Positions 42,715 through 53,103 of a stretch of DNA of 64,000 nt are shown one piece after another. The position numbers and the translations under genes were made by a program. Each line of letters begins with the position of its first letter. Within the stretch, counting starts at the first letter, position 1. Location: NCBI GenBank assembly GCA_026419775.2, contig JAOPGA020000506.1, positions 40,199 to 104,198 of the forward strand, read 5' to 3'. The stretch is from Acrasis kona (lineage: Eukaryota; Heterolobosea; Eutetramitea; Acrasida; Acrasidae). The notes beneath the pieces are model-generated. The model did not search any database. It saw nothing but the letters and a program-made list of their open reading frames with translations, and was not told the origin of the DNA.

Positions 42715-43941
42715 TTACATTTTTATTCTTCTTGCTTCATCTTGGTCCTCTAATTGTAACTCAAAAGGGTTCATTAACATGTGCTGTGTAGGCGTTGGCG
42801 TCATGTTTAGCTGCTGTCCATATAACTGTTGCATCTGTTGCATCTGTGCATATTGATTCATGAACGCATTATTGTAGTTGATTTGTGGTGGTGGTGCTTG
42901 TACATATCTCGTCTGTTGTCTCGGCTGTTTACAATCCTGGCACATCCACGACCCTTTTGGTATTTGCTCCAATGCAGGTTGTAGGCAGTAGGTGTGAAAT
43001 CCACGATCACATACTTCACAAATTAAAATTTGCTCTTCGTCTCCACTTTCCGCACAAATCTCACAAATCTTGCAATCTTCACAACGCCATACCTTACGAT
43101 AGTCAGCCGGTACATGGTCGAGATTAGGATCGTGACAAAAAGTGTGAATGCATGTTTTGCAGTTGACGCATTGTAAAATGTTTCTATCCTTTCCGTACTC
43201 TTGAGCAGTCTGCTCTCCTTCGTCGCAGCGTTCGCAAACGCGTCTTTTTCTTGGTCGCCCTCTCTTCTTTGGTTCAGAAGAGGTTGTGGGTGACGATGCA
43301 TGCATTCTATTTCTCTTCTTATTGAGGGTTCGAACGACTCCATCGCCCGAAGAAGTGTGTACGTCTAATGATGGTGGGGGTGCTGGAGTTGAAATGTTTG
43401 CACCCGAACTACTAATGATTTTAATGTTGCTATTGTTAAACGGCGTGCGGGGTTGTGTTGGTTGAGGCAGCGGTGGCCTCGATATAGGCGTTTGTGGAGT
43501 TGGCGGGGGCTGTACTTGTGTGGTTGGGGCAGTACGATTTGTAGGGTTCGGAAAGCGTTGCCATGGCTGATTGATTGAAGGGTTATTTTGTTGGTGCGGA
43601 TGCGGCACCTGCGCAATGTTGTTGTTTTGTGGTATTGAAATATTCCTTTGTTGAGGGGCGGGAAGTGGTGGTCCCTGATACATCATTACGTTAGGGTCTT
43701 TAATCCCTGCTGTCTTCCCGTCAACTTTAATTCTATATGTTATCGAAGGACCTATTGATGATCCACTACATAAACCAAATTCTTTTTCATAATCAGGGTT
43801 GCTTTTTACGTAAAGTTGGTATATCCTTCTAGCTGCATCTGCTTTTTGATGTGCTTCTTTCTTCGATTGAAGGTATCTATCGCATCTGCATATTTCAGTA
43901 TTAGTAAATGGACAATTAAGATGGAATGGTGCCAAAGACAT
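42715..43941 (-). CDS. double PHD-finger nuclear protein (PHF10/DPF-like)
   Basis: The protein has 408 residues in a single exon. The N-terminal 90 residues (AARRIYQLYVKSNPDYEKEFGL) are ordered. The middle is Pro/Gln/Asn-rich, with a basic KKRGRPRKRR AT-hook-like motif near residue 230. Two tandem PHD fingers follow: CERCDEG...CVNCKTCIHTFCHDP...WRCEDCK, then CEICAESGDEEQILICEVC...HTYCLQP...WMCQDC. Tandem PHDs of this kind read histone H3 tails in BAF45/DPF and MOZ-type complexes. The tail is Gln/Met-rich. An AATAAA lies inside the last codons on this strand, just before the stop that touches the PX-SH3 gene. Confidence 0.8.
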   Translation of the reverse strand: MSLAPFHLNCPFTNTEICRCDRYLQSKKEAHQKADAARRIYQLYVKSNPDYEKEFGLCSGSSIGPSITYRIKVDGKTAGIKDPNVMMYQGPPLPAPQQRNISIPQNNNIAQVPHPHQQNNPSINQPWQRFPNPTNRTAPTTQVQPPPTPQTPISRPPLPQPTQPRTPFNNSNIKIISSSGANISTPAPPPSLDVHTSSGDGVVRTLNKKRNRMHASSPTTSSEPKKRGRPRKRRVCERCDEGEQTAQEYGKDRNILQCVNCKTCIHTFCHDPNLDHVPADYRKVWRCEDCKICEICAESGDEEQILICEVCDRGFHTYCLQPALEQIPKGSWMCQDCKQPRQQTRYVQAPPPQINYNNAFMNQYAQMQQMQQLYGQQLNMTPTPTQHMLMNPFELQLEDQDEARRIKM

Positions 43942-43997
43942 AACGGTATGGGCCTAGTTTATCTTCCGCGAATAAATTGTCAACCAAGAAAATTTTA

Positions 43998-45386
43998 ATG
44001 AACAAGAAGCCTCTCTCAGTAAACAAAATCAATCATCTTGTCCATGAAAACGAGAGCCGTATCAAACAGTTTAATAACGATGATGTAACACAAATATTCT
44101 ACATGACTCAACATAACGATGAGGAAAAAATTTCAAAGATGCGGAGAGAGACTGCTCTACGGAGGAAAAGACATATCGAAAATATAAAAAAATTAGAAGA
44201 AGAGCATAAAAATAATTACGAAAAAGTTCTTCGAGATCGAAAAAACACAATTAAGAATGCTAGGTTTGTATCATCAAGAAGAAACAGCAAGCAGAACAGT
44301 AATAAACCGAATCCTATCAAACCACAATTCAACCAGCTCAACATACAAAGAAGATACAATAACAATTATGATACATTCGACCGTGAAAAGGACAAATCCA
44401 ATCGTATGTTAGAATCCTTGGACTTACAGTCAAGTCTATACGAAACAATTAAGTTTCACAATCCTAACAATGAAGCTCTAAATGATTTGAACTTTGCCAA
44501 AGAAGTCCAACGCATGATGATTAACAATAAAAAAGAAGCTACTAACACGGGGCACAACTATCACAAAAGAAATACATCTCCCCCAGCTTCAGATACCTTT
44601 TCGTCGAGCTCAACTCCATCCCCGCCTAGCTCACCAGATGTAAATAATGACTCATACATGTACACACAAACGAAACCAAAGATCCAACACGACAGCATCA
44701 ACAAGTACATATCACCTATTAAAGTAGAGCTCAACAAAAAACGTGTGGATAACAACCCATTGCTACCAAATCAACAAGACATAGGAGGCGATGTAAGTAG
44801 TAAAAAACCGATCAACTCTTACAGACGCCCTTGGAAAGAAAAATATGTAGGGGAAACTAACACAATGCTGCCAAAAAGAAGACAATACAATAAAGTGGAA
44901 ACAGGTTTTTCTACAGATATATCAAACTTGGAGAAGTCATTAGCTAGGATAGATAGTCAACTACTGAAAATGAAAAAAGCGCCAGTCGAGGTTAAGCAGG
45001 TGCTTACAAACACGCAACTCAGAAAAATGAGGTCTCAAAGTACAATACCAACTGAAGATTACCCCAGGAATGACATATTCACCATGGTCAATGAAAAAAG
45101 TAATATTACAAGTTTTGTACAAGATATTATTGAGAATTTTGAGGAGAATTTCGAAGATAAAAAACAACACCATGATTCAAATCAAGTTCAAACCCAAATA
45201 CAATCCATGAAGAAGAGAGTTAGAATTCCTATATTTAAAGCATTACAAGAGGACAATCTGTATACTAATAATTATAAACCATCAACAAATAAAGAGGAAT
45301 CAAATAATGAAGCGATGGGACGTTCAAAAAGATTAACATTAAGACCTACTTCAAGAATACCACGGTTTCAAACAATGGTATCATGA
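43998..45386 (+). CDS. large basic low-complexity protein, unrecognised
   Basis: About 462 residues from the ATG at 43998; the open frame extends slightly upstream without an ATG. It is rich in Asn, Lys, Ser and Arg. A coiled-coil stretch (RRKRHIENIKKLEEEHKNNYEKVL) lies at about 50-85 and Pro/Ser runs at about 200-225. Short basic segments near the C-terminus (RSKRLTLRPTSRIPRF) could bind microtubules or nucleic acid. No domain is recognised. Its start is 56 bp from the divergent PHD gene. Confidence 0.6.
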   Translation: MNKKPLSVNKINHLVHENESRIKQFNNDDVTQIFYMTQHNDEEKISKMRRETALRRKRHIENIKKLEEEHKNNYEKVLRDRKNTIKNARFVSSRRNSKQNSNKPNPIKPQFNQLNIQRRYNNNYDTFDREKDKSNRMLESLDLQSSLYETIKFHNPNNEALNDLNFAKEVQRMMINNKKEATNTGHNYHKRNTSPPASDTFSSSSTPSPPSSPDVNNDSYMYTQTKPKIQHDSINKYISPIKVELNKKRVDNNPLLPNQQDIGGDVSSKKPINSYRRPWKEKYVGETNTMLPKRRQYNKVETGFSTDISNLEKSLARIDSQLLKMKKAPVEVKQVLTNTQLRKMRSQSTIPTEDYPRNDIFTMVNEKSNITSFVQDIIENFEENFEDKKQHHDSNQVQTQIQSMKKRVRIPIFKALQEDNLYTNNYKPSTNKEESNNEAMGRSKRLTLRPTSRIPRFQTMVS

Positions 45387-45718
45387 GATGGCACATAAAT
45401 TATCTTTATTTATTCATTATATTTTTTGAACAAATTGTCATTAGTGTAGACCGGTAGTGATGTATGAAGTTTCTATAACTCTTTTTCTTTGGCGCTTCTT
45501 GCAATTCCATTTATAATCGATTCAACCTGACGGAAGTTGCATAATTTATGGTCTGTAAAGAAGATTCTAGATCAGTAAACTTTGTTTTTGTCAAGAGCCT
45601 CTAATCATTAATCAAAATCAAAAAGAAGAAGCAAATTCCGTTTCGTGTGTCCGCATCACAAAGCGGGATGAATCAAAAAAGTGATCCGTATTGAACCATA
45701 ACACAAAATAATAAAAAC
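45387..45718. other. intergenic, no gene seen
   Basis: The 330 bp between two same-strand genes includes the A-rich leader of the SDR gene. Nothing else was recognised. Confidence 0.4.
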
Positions 45719-46480
45719 ATGGGCAGAGTGGAACAAAAGGTTGCCATCGTTACAGGAGCAGCTTCAGGTATGGGACGCTCCACAGCAATCCTACTTGCCG
45801 AGGAAGGAGCCAGTGTGGTTGTATCAGATTTGAATTTTGAAGGAGCACAAAGTGTTGTACAAGAGATAGCCAATAAGGGAGGAAAGGCATCTGCATTCAA
45901 AACAAATGTTACAAGCACACAGGACATTAATAGTCTTGTTGAGCACGCCACAACCACCTACGGCACGATTGATATCATTGTCAATAACGCAGGTGTCATG
46001 GATGGATTCTCGAGTGTGGAGAGTATTAGTGACGAAAAATGGGATTTTGTTATGGACGTAAATTGTACAGGTCCGATGAGATTAATTAGAAAAACACTTC
46101 CAATATTCTTATCTAAGGGTTCCGGAGTTATTGTTAATATTGCATCGTTGGGAGGTCTATTCGGGTCCAGAGCAGGGTGTGCTTATACTGCATCTAAACA
46201 TGCGCTTGTTGGGCTTACAAAGAATGTTGGATACCAATACGGATCTAAGAATATCCGCTGCAATGCAATTGCACCTGGAGGTGTGCAAACGAACATTTCA
46301 TCCTCCATAGGTAATGTTGACCAGTTTGGGATGGAAAGATGTATGATAGGAATGGGCGTTAACCCTCGTATTGGTTCCAGCGAGGAGATCGCTAAGGTTG
46401 TACTGTTCTTGTGCTCCGAAGAAGCATCCTTTATTAATGGGGCTGTTATAAACGCTGATGCTGGCTGGTCTGCCTATTAA
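45719..46480 (+). CDS. short-chain dehydrogenase/reductase (classical SDR)
   Basis: The protein has 253 residues in a single exon, the standard length of classical SDRs. The Rossmann cofactor motif is TGAASGMG (12-19). Asp37 follows the second strand and points to NAD(H) preference. NNAG lies at 89-92 and the catalytic Ser143, Tyr156 and Lys160 are present (YTASK). The C-terminal INADAGWSAY is close to the usual VDGGxxA ending. It is very similar in style to bacterial 3-oxoacyl-ACP reductase/glucose dehydrogenase-like SDRs, so bacterial origin by transfer is possible but unproven. The substrate is unknown. Confidence 0.9.
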   Translation: MGRVEQKVAIVTGAASGMGRSTAILLAEEGASVVVSDLNFEGAQSVVQEIANKGGKASAFKTNVTSTQDINSLVEHATTTYGTIDIIVNNAGVMDGFSSVESISDEKWDFVMDVNCTGPMRLIRKTLPIFLSKGSGVIVNIASLGGLFGSRAGCAYTASKHALVGLTKNVGYQYGSKNIRCNAIAPGGVQTNISSSIGNVDQFGMERCMIGMGVNPRIGSSEEIAKVVLFLCSEEASFINGAVINADAGWSAY

Positions 46481-46590
46481 ATAGCTTTTTTGTTACTAGT
46501 GTGCTTTCATAAATTTCATCTCTGTGTTCATATACTGTATGGTTGACTCAATTTCTCCGTGGCAACTGTAAAAATTCTGAATATAACGAC

Positions 46591-47004
46591 ATGGTTGGAG
46601 GAGCTGCATTGCTCCCGTTACTACATATAAAGGGAATCAATACATATCTTAAGAAATCGAACTCTTTAGCAGAAGTTATACCCAACAAAACAACCCTGAA
46701 GCCAAAAAATCAAAAAAGACTTTCACTACCAAAGTTGTACCCCTCACAGCAGAAAAAGTTGCGTCTGGAAGTGTACATACCTGAGGATATAATTTTAATC
46801 TTCTTTCAGTTCTCATCAGAATACGACATCACAATAATGTCCCTCGTTTGTAAAAGTTGGTATTTGTTAGCCACCGGTGGTTTTATATCGAGAATGTTAT
46901 TTGAGAGAAGTATTAAAATAGATACTATAAACATGCAATCTCTTGAGGATTATGTTTCAGCAGCTGAAACTGCACGTACAAACAAGTCCAAGGTAAAACG
47001 TTGA
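46591..47004 (+). CDS. F-box-like protein
   Basis: About 137 residues from the ATG at 46591, the first in-frame ATG of a longer open stretch. Residues 65-110 read YIPEDIILIFFQFSSEYD...MSLVCKSWYLLATGGFISRMLF. This is the F-box pattern (Leu/Pro start, LVCKxW core), which binds Skp1 in SCF ubiquitin ligases. No substrate-binding repeat follows in this frame. A GTAAAACG just before the stop could be a splice donor, so the gene may be longer. Confidence 0.6.
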   Translation: MVGGAALLPLLHIKGINTYLKKSNSLAEVIPNKTTLKPKNQKRLSLPKLYPSQQKKLRLEVYIPEDIILIFFQFSSEYDITIMSLVCKSWYLLATGGFISRMLFERSIKIDTINMQSLEDYVSAAETARTNKSKVKR

Positions 47005-47237
47005 ATCTCTCGGTGCGAGTAAGGAACAGTAATACCAGCGAAGTGCAGGATTCAAATGCACTATCAATTTAATCCATATTGTTAATATATCTAGGTCTTT
47101 AAGCAAGATTTTGTATGAAATTGTGCATAAACTAACAACAATAAATTTCTATTTAACTACCCTTAATCTAGATACATAACAGCACTTTACAAATTCTTCT
47201 GTTCACAGTGACCGTCAACATCAAATGTCAAAAAAAA

Positions 47238-47636
47238 ATGAGTGACGACAACGCCAAATTGATGAACGAAGCGATTTGCAATAACAAGAACATCGATAAA
47301 GCGGAAGAGAAGTTTCGAAACAAAGTATCTAAGGTTACAGCAACATCTGCATTTGTTGTTTATGGTCTGTTATGCTCACCAATCTCCCTAGTGCAGAGTA
47401 GAATCTATAGAGGGTTGATATGTTTCCCTTTTGTGCTAGTAGCAGTATCCTACTATTTATCAAGCCAAAGTGGAATTTGTGTCTGTGCATATTCTGGACA
47501 GTCAAGGATCAATGGAAAATACATGGATATTGGTGATGAAAATGTTGTGAAGAAACTAGTAGAGAAGGCGAAACTTATTCATATGCGAGTAATTTTTATC
47601 ACTGCCATGATTTCGATACTTGCATGCCTACCCTAA
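47238..47636 (+). CDS. small three-TM membrane protein, unrecognised
   Basis: About 132 residues from the ATG at 47238; the frame extends upstream to a GTG only. Hydrophobic stretches are visible at about 36-52 (TSAFVVYGLLCSPISLV), 58-72 (GLICFPFVLVAVSYYL) and 113-129 (RVIFITAMISILACLP). The intervening loop contains a short Cys/Gly/Tyr segment (GICVCAYSGQSR). No family is recognised. Confidence 0.5.
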   Translation: MSDDNAKLMNEAICNNKNIDKAEEKFRNKVSKVTATSAFVVYGLLCSPISLVQSRIYRGLICFPFVLVAVSYYLSSQSGICVCAYSGQSRINGKYMDIGDENVVKKLVEKAKLIHMRVIFITAMISILACLP

Positions 47637-47925
47637 TTCTTGAGACGTGTAATTAATTAAAAACAAAAGGATTTAGACATTAATGAATTGATTTTGTGTA
47701 ATGTTAATGTTGGTCATATGCTTGATTCTTAATTTGATTTGACTCATCATCTCGTTTATACTCCAAACAAGTGATATTATGAAGCAGTAGCTTCCTGTCT
47801 GATGCTTGATTGAAAATATCAACGCTGTGGCATCAATATGATGTTGAAAACGAGGAGAATGAGTTGGTGAAAGTGGCTAAATTACAAAAGAATGAGTTGA
47901 CCATGAAGTAATATATATTTCAAAA

Positions 47926-48486
47926 ATGTTACTATCGATATTTCGTGCTTTACCAAGACACAACAACTGCATTAACATAATTAATTCATCGGGAGCACAG
48001 ACATGCATAGCCCTACGAAGATACTCATTGATTGCCAATCACCCTGAGGTTTTGGATGAAGAGGAGCGATGGAACGGACATATTCCAAAAGGTTTTGTCG
48101 AGGTTAATTATGCGAGATCAAGCGGTCCTGGGGGTCAAAATGTCAACAAATTGAATACAAAGGTTGATCTTCGTATAAACGTAGACAATGCAGCCTTCCT
48201 ACCAGAAAGAGTTAGAGAGCGTCTGAAAGTGATAAAGAAAAATAAAATAAACAGTGAAGGGGAGTTGTGCATTCAAGCATCAACACACAGAACTCAATAT
48301 CAAAACGAAGAAGACGCAATGGAGAGGTTGAGAAATTACATTAAGGAAGCATACGTGATCCCTCAAGAGAGGAAAATTAAGGTAGATCGGTCAGAGAAAA
48401 GCGAAAGAGATCGGTTAACAGATAAAAAGCATAGGTCAACCGTCAAACAGGGTAGAAGAATGAGTTTTGATAAATATGATAAATAA
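47926..48486 (+). CDS. MRPL58: mitochondrial peptidyl-tRNA hydrolase/release factor ICT1 (mL62)
   Basis: The protein has 186 residues. It rescues stalled mitochondrial ribosomes by hydrolysing peptidyl-tRNA, and in many species it is also a subunit of the large mitoribosomal subunit. The N-terminal 35 residues are basic and hydroxylated with no acidic residues, as in a mitochondrial targeting peptide. The catalytic GGQ lies in RSSGPGGQNVNKLNTKV (69-71). KKNKINSEGEL, the conserved ICT1-type insert region, follows. The C-terminal basic tail (KIKVDRSEKSERDRLTDKKH) inserts into the mRNA channel in known members. The stop is inside an AATAAA (48482-48487). Confidence 0.9.
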   Translation: MLLSIFRALPRHNNCINIINSSGAQTCIALRRYSLIANHPEVLDEEERWNGHIPKGFVEVNYARSSGPGGQNVNKLNTKVDLRINVDNAAFLPERVRERLKVIKKNKINSEGELCIQASTHRTQYQNEEDAMERLRNYIKEAYVIPQERKIKVDRSEKSERDRLTDKKHRSTVKQGRRMSFDKYDK

Positions 48487-48691
48487 AATTTGTTTGTACA
48501 ATAGTAGATCAGGAATTCTAAGAATGGATGATTTAATTTCACTGTGCCTTCAATAACAACGAGATTCATGGTTGTTCATCATTAAATGTTATTTACAAAC
48601 GATATCCACCAAGCTCTCATTGTGATGTCTCCTCATGCTCTATTTATTTTGGGATCTTACAACAAATTTAAAGCTTGTCCACCATACCGAA

Positions 48692-50738
48692 ATGAGTCCC
48701 AAAGTGGACTGTCCTATGTGCGGGAAATCGTTTGACCAAGAACTGATAGAGAGTCACGCATCCAGATGCACTGGGTGGGATGCATCTTCATCAATAGATA
48801 TAAAACAAGATATAGAAATGGTTTGTGCACTTTTGATATTTACGACTTATAACGTAGAGTGATGAGGATCTGGCGAGATACTATATGGAACAAGATGAAC
48901 TAGAGGCAAAACTTCAAGCGCAACAAAGAGAGGAAGAGGAGAGATTAACACTATTGCTGTTAGAACAGGAGAACTTGAACAATAGAAACGAGAACGAACA
49001 TCGATTTAAGTCCAATTCAATTCAATGCAATGCTTGTGGAAAGGACCTTGTAGAAAATTTAGAGGTTATGGATGTAAGTTAATTTGAAGGTTCAAACTTT
49101 AAAAATTAGTCTTGTCCACACACATTCTGTAAGCCCTGCGTGAAAGGACATGTAACAACAAAAATTGCCCAAAATGTTTCATCCATACCTTGTCCTATAA
49201 GCAATATGTGCGAGTATATATCAGATTCAAACTTAAAGGTAATACATTCCAGAGTACAGAGTTGATGACCTTATAGAGTATACTCACTATAGAGGAATTT
49301 GATAATTATGCTGACATGCGATTAAAGGCGGCACTAAGTGAGAACAGCAATTATGTGTCGTGTCCAAACTCCTCGTGTAGAAATGTCATCGAGATGGTTC
49401 CTTCCAATACACAAACAATCCTTGATTATTTGCATCGCAAAAATAAAAGGGTAAGTTCATTTTATTTCTTTCATAACAATTGTTAGGTGCCCACAGCGGC
49501 GGAAATAGACCATGAGAGATTTAGGTATAGATGTAGAGAATGTACAGTAGAATTTTGCTCGCAGTGCAGAAGCACCCCATATCACGAGGACCAGACATGT
49601 TCAGAACACAAGGAATACTTGGAGAGTAGACACTGTCGATTTTGTAAAACAAAGATCATGCATGGGTAAGTATTATGCAATACATAGAATCAATTGACTA
49701 TGGTTAGATTGACTTGTGGTCAAAAACAATGTATGGATCTCTTTCGTGAAAGTTGTCACAAAACACTACAATGTGGACATTACTGCTGTGGAATACGCAA
49801 CGAGAGGAATTGTCTACCATGCCTTGATGAAAAATGCGCAAGGAGAGCAGGGTAAGTTACATTTCTCCATAAACAACTAACCCTTCGTTAGGTTAACATG
49901 CGACGCTGATTCTTATTGCGGCGTGTGTTATACTGACTCACTTGATGCCATGCCATGCATTCAATTAGCGTCATGTGACCATATTTTCCACCTAGAGTGT
50001 ATAAAGAGAAAAATCACAACCAAGTGGATAGGCGCGAGGATTACTTTTGGATTCATGAACTGTCCGTTATGTCAAGTTCCCATAATACATGATTCACTGG
50101 TTAACACTTTGAGACCCTTCAAAGAAATGAAGCAATTAGTGTTGGATGGATGTGAAAATAGATTGCATCATGAAAGACTTCACACCCATGAGGACATCAC
50201 AAAACCAGGTGGGAGGTTTTACAAAAAACCAATTGCTTTTGCTTTGCACAACTTTGCCTATTACATGTGCTACGAATGTAAGAAACCATATTTTGGTGGC
50301 ATGAGAAGATGTGAAGATGAAAACCGTGGAGATGGCAACAGCGAGTTCAACGAAAAGGAACTAATTTGTGGATCATGCGTTGCAAAGAAGTTCAAGGACA
50401 GTCAGAGTAAGCAATGACATTTTTTGACATTAACGATTGTGTAGGGTGCAACAAGCATGGAGTGGAATTCAACGAATACAAGTGCAAATTCTGTTGTAAT
50501 ATCGCGACGTGGTTTTGCTGGGGAAATACACATTTTTGTGATGAATGTCACAAGTAAGAAATACACAATACTTTGATTTAACAACGATAGGATTCAAGTT
50601 GCAAGCCACAAGTTGACAAAAACCCCAAAGGACCAACTGCCAAAATGCAAAGGTAGAGGTCGATGTCCGAGTGGAGGTGACCATCAAGATAATGGAGAAG
50701 AATACGCACTAGGATGCGGAATATGTAGAACGAGATGA
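48692..50738 (+). CDS. UBZ + RING1-IBR + MYCBP2-type RING-Cys-relay ubiquitin ligase, nine exons
   Basis: Nine exons separated by 35-44-nt introns give about 580 residues. A UBZ4-type finger is at 7-26 (CPMCGKSF...HASRC). A Glu/Gln/Leu coiled coil follows at about 50-85. Then RING1 ([25 protein letters not shown]) and an IBR ([23 protein letters not shown]), as in RBR ligases. After two Cys-rich linkers comes a second RING ([26 protein letters not shown]). The tail then follows the PHR/MYCBP2 tandem-cysteine region: [56 protein letters not shown] and the terminal [10 protein letters not shown]. In MYCBP2 this module relays ubiquitin between two cysteines and targets Thr. The combination suggests an E3 with both architectures. 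Exon joins are well supported by phase. Confidence 0.85.
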
Positions 50739-50800
50739 TTGTAAAAAATACACTTTTATTTACATTAAAAGCGAAAGCATAATTGTTGCCCTTCATTTCT

Positions 50801-51808
50801 TCATTTCTTCTTTTCAAACTTTTTCATTACCTTGTTCAATGTACTGCTGAACATTTCGGAAGCTCTCTTAAAAGCGGTAAATCTCCTCTTTTTGAGTGGT
50901 GTCTGTGGTGCTTCTATTTTTGGTTCCGAACTTGGCATGGGTGATTGTTGTTCGCTGATTGTTGAAGATGGAGTGATGGTTGTCAGGTTTGACTCTGATG
51001 TCAGTGGAGTGGCATCTACTTCCGTTATAATTGGTTCGTCTGGTATGATCAAGTGTGGAGTTGAAGGTTCTGTATGTTCTGTGTCATCTTCCGCGAAAAT
51101 CCTGTCTGCGTGCTGTATCATGAGGAAGTAGGTTCTATTGTGTATGGCCATTCCAAACAAACTAATGACTAGATTTTTAGCAGTCATCAAGTTTACTGCA
51201 GAGTGCTTTGTGATGAGGTTTAGATGTTTAACAAACATTTTGAGGGTGTCACGGTTAGCTGTGGGTAGTCTATCGCAAAGGTCTTTAAGACGATTAATTT
51301 TTAAATCAAGCTCATCCATGTTATTAGGGTCGTTTCCAAACTCTTTAAGCTGAAATGATGTTGCTAACTCGAACGTAAAAATAGTCTCCGGGAGGCACGT
51401 CATGAACTGTCGAATCAGTCCACAAACATCGTGGCACTCATGTATACGTGACCTTGATGTATGATCTTTTACGAAATCTATTGGGATTCCAGCATCGAAC
51501 TCTTGCTTATACTGGTCCATGATTCTCTTATTTCCAGGTATACGATATAAACCCTCCTCTTCAAGATTAAATTCGTTGATGAATTCAATAGCATTATAGA
51601 GGGCGATGGGTACAGTTCCGTTGGCTTTGTCAGGTCCTCTTGATAGAGATACTTCCAAAGGAACCCCAAATAAGCTCAACTCATTTAAGCAGTTGGAAAC
51701 TGGTGCTGCGGATGCAGACAAATGTGTAGGGGCGGTGTATGAATGAGAGGTAACAGGGGTTAATCTAACACTCTTTGGCCTGAAAGCCATTGAGAACCTC
51801 TTATTCAT
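50801..51808 (-). CDS. RhoGAP-domain protein
   Basis: The protein has 335 residues in a single exon. The RhoGAP domain spans about 47-235: FGVPLEVSL, then EEEGLYRIPGNKR with the arginine finger Arg89, VCGLIRQFMTCLPETIF, TLKMFVKHLNLI and MTAKNLVISLFGMAI. It would stimulate GTP hydrolysis by Rho/Rac-type GTPases and so act on actin dynamics. The C-terminal 90 residues are Ser/Thr/Pro-rich and end in a basic Lys-rich tail (KVMKKFEKKK) that could bind acidic membranes. There is no second targeting domain. Confidence 0.88.
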   Translation of the reverse strand: MNKRFSMAFRPKSVRLTPVTSHSYTAPTHLSASAAPVSNCLNELSLFGVPLEVSLSRGPDKANGTVPIALYNAIEFINEFNLEEEGLYRIPGNKRIMDQYKQEFDAGIPIDFVKDHTSRSRIHECHDVCGLIRQFMTCLPETIFTFELATSFQLKEFGNDPNNMDELDLKINRLKDLCDRLPTANRDTLKMFVKHLNLITKHSAVNLMTAKNLVISLFGMAIHNRTYFLMIQHADRIFAEDDTEHTEPSTPHLIIPDEPIITEVDATPLTSESNLTTITPSSTISEQQSPMPSSEPKIEAPQTPLKKRRFTAFKRASEMFSSTLNKVMKKFEKKK

Positions 51809-53103
51809 GTCAACGTTCGTGTTGATTTATCAACGGTGATAGTTGATAATTGACATTATCTGCTATTAGAAGTGAAATCCCCAAAATTGTACATATTCAG
51901 GACTTTACAACAGGTTTTTTGTTTTAAATTAAGAATTGGGTGCTGTTGGATGAATGACACTTCCAACGGCGGAGTCGCGGCATCTTTATGTACAAGTGTG
52001 GCTAATAAAAACCAACCAACACGCGTCGACTACTATACAACTACTTTTATACAGCAAATTTGAAATAGCATAGAACCGTTTATTCAGTTAATATCAACAA
52101 TTGCCTCTCTCCCTTCTTGTTGTTTGAAGTCTTTAAAACCAATAATGTATCTAGAAGATCAGTTGTAATTACTTGGTTCACCTCTTGGAAAAAATTTCCA
52201 TTCATATCCGAACCTTGGTATATTGAAAATAGCCGCAAAAGAATGGTACAGTACAAATAAGTTCCAGTCAGGATTATGGTCGTTTTTTCTCAATTTCAAC
52301 ATGTGTCAAATTATCAAACTCACCGGGTGCGAAGTTAGGGTTGACAAGGGTACTTCATACATTTCACAGGGGCGAGCAGCGCTTTTTGGAGTCCCAACTC
52401 ACAGGATTCTAAACAGCCATTTAAATGTTTCAGCACACGTCCTTCAGAGCTATTGTATGCATCAAGTAGTCTAGGTTGTTTGTTTATATATATGTAAATT
52501 TTTTTCTAATAAAGCTTTTCGCAGAATGCAGAACTACTCCTCCTGAGGTTGAATTGACTTCCTTTCACAAGGGTTAACAATCACTTACAACTCAACACGC
52601 TTCTTCTTGAAATTTAATAGATTGAAGGCGACCAACAACATCCTCTTCAAAGATGGATTTGAGATTTTCGATTGCATTGCAGTTTGACGTGCTGGGTGAA
52701 CGATTAAATGTGACGAATTGTAATTCCAATCTGCTTCGGCTCCATTCTATAATCTTTTAATGTGTATTGCAGTACTGGGACAACAACAATCAAACCAACA
52801 CCTCGGGCATCAATTAATGAACTGATTCGCAGCAACTTGCAGTCGGGATCACTCATCAGGGGCTCATTTAAATTTTATGGTCTTCCATTACACTGTACCA
52901 GAGATTCTTGTGCCAGGTCCATGGATTCATATACCCATCCTGTTTTGATATTCTAAATTAGGTGCTCGATCACAGCTTTCAATTGAATGTTACTATGGTC
53001 CTGTCCAGTGCCTAGAATAAATCCAATCTTATCCGTTTGTCATTTTTGTGTTGTTTCATACACCGTATTGTAAGGAAAAGTTTGCTTCTTTTTTTGTAAA
53101 GAA
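51809..53103. other. 1.3-kb intergenic region, only short unsupported frames
   Basis: The region lies between the RhoGAP and lectin genes. Two short frames (about 52223-52474 and 52762-52956) lack good starts. Both contain a segment of the form F/Y-G-V/L-P that faintly recalls the start of the neighbouring RhoGAP domain, but nucleotide similarity is weak. No RNA gene or repeat array was recognised. Confidence 0.3.

Noticed and set aside
43320-43345. GGTTCGAAC-like B-box of a tRNA gene
   Set aside because: It lies within the coding region of the PHD protein with no A-box or cloverleaf around it.
52223-52956. Decayed copies of the RhoGAP gene start in the 51.8-53.1 kb intergenic region
   Set aside because: Only a short F/Y-G-V/L-P resemblance with weak nucleotide similarity; not enough to call duplication.
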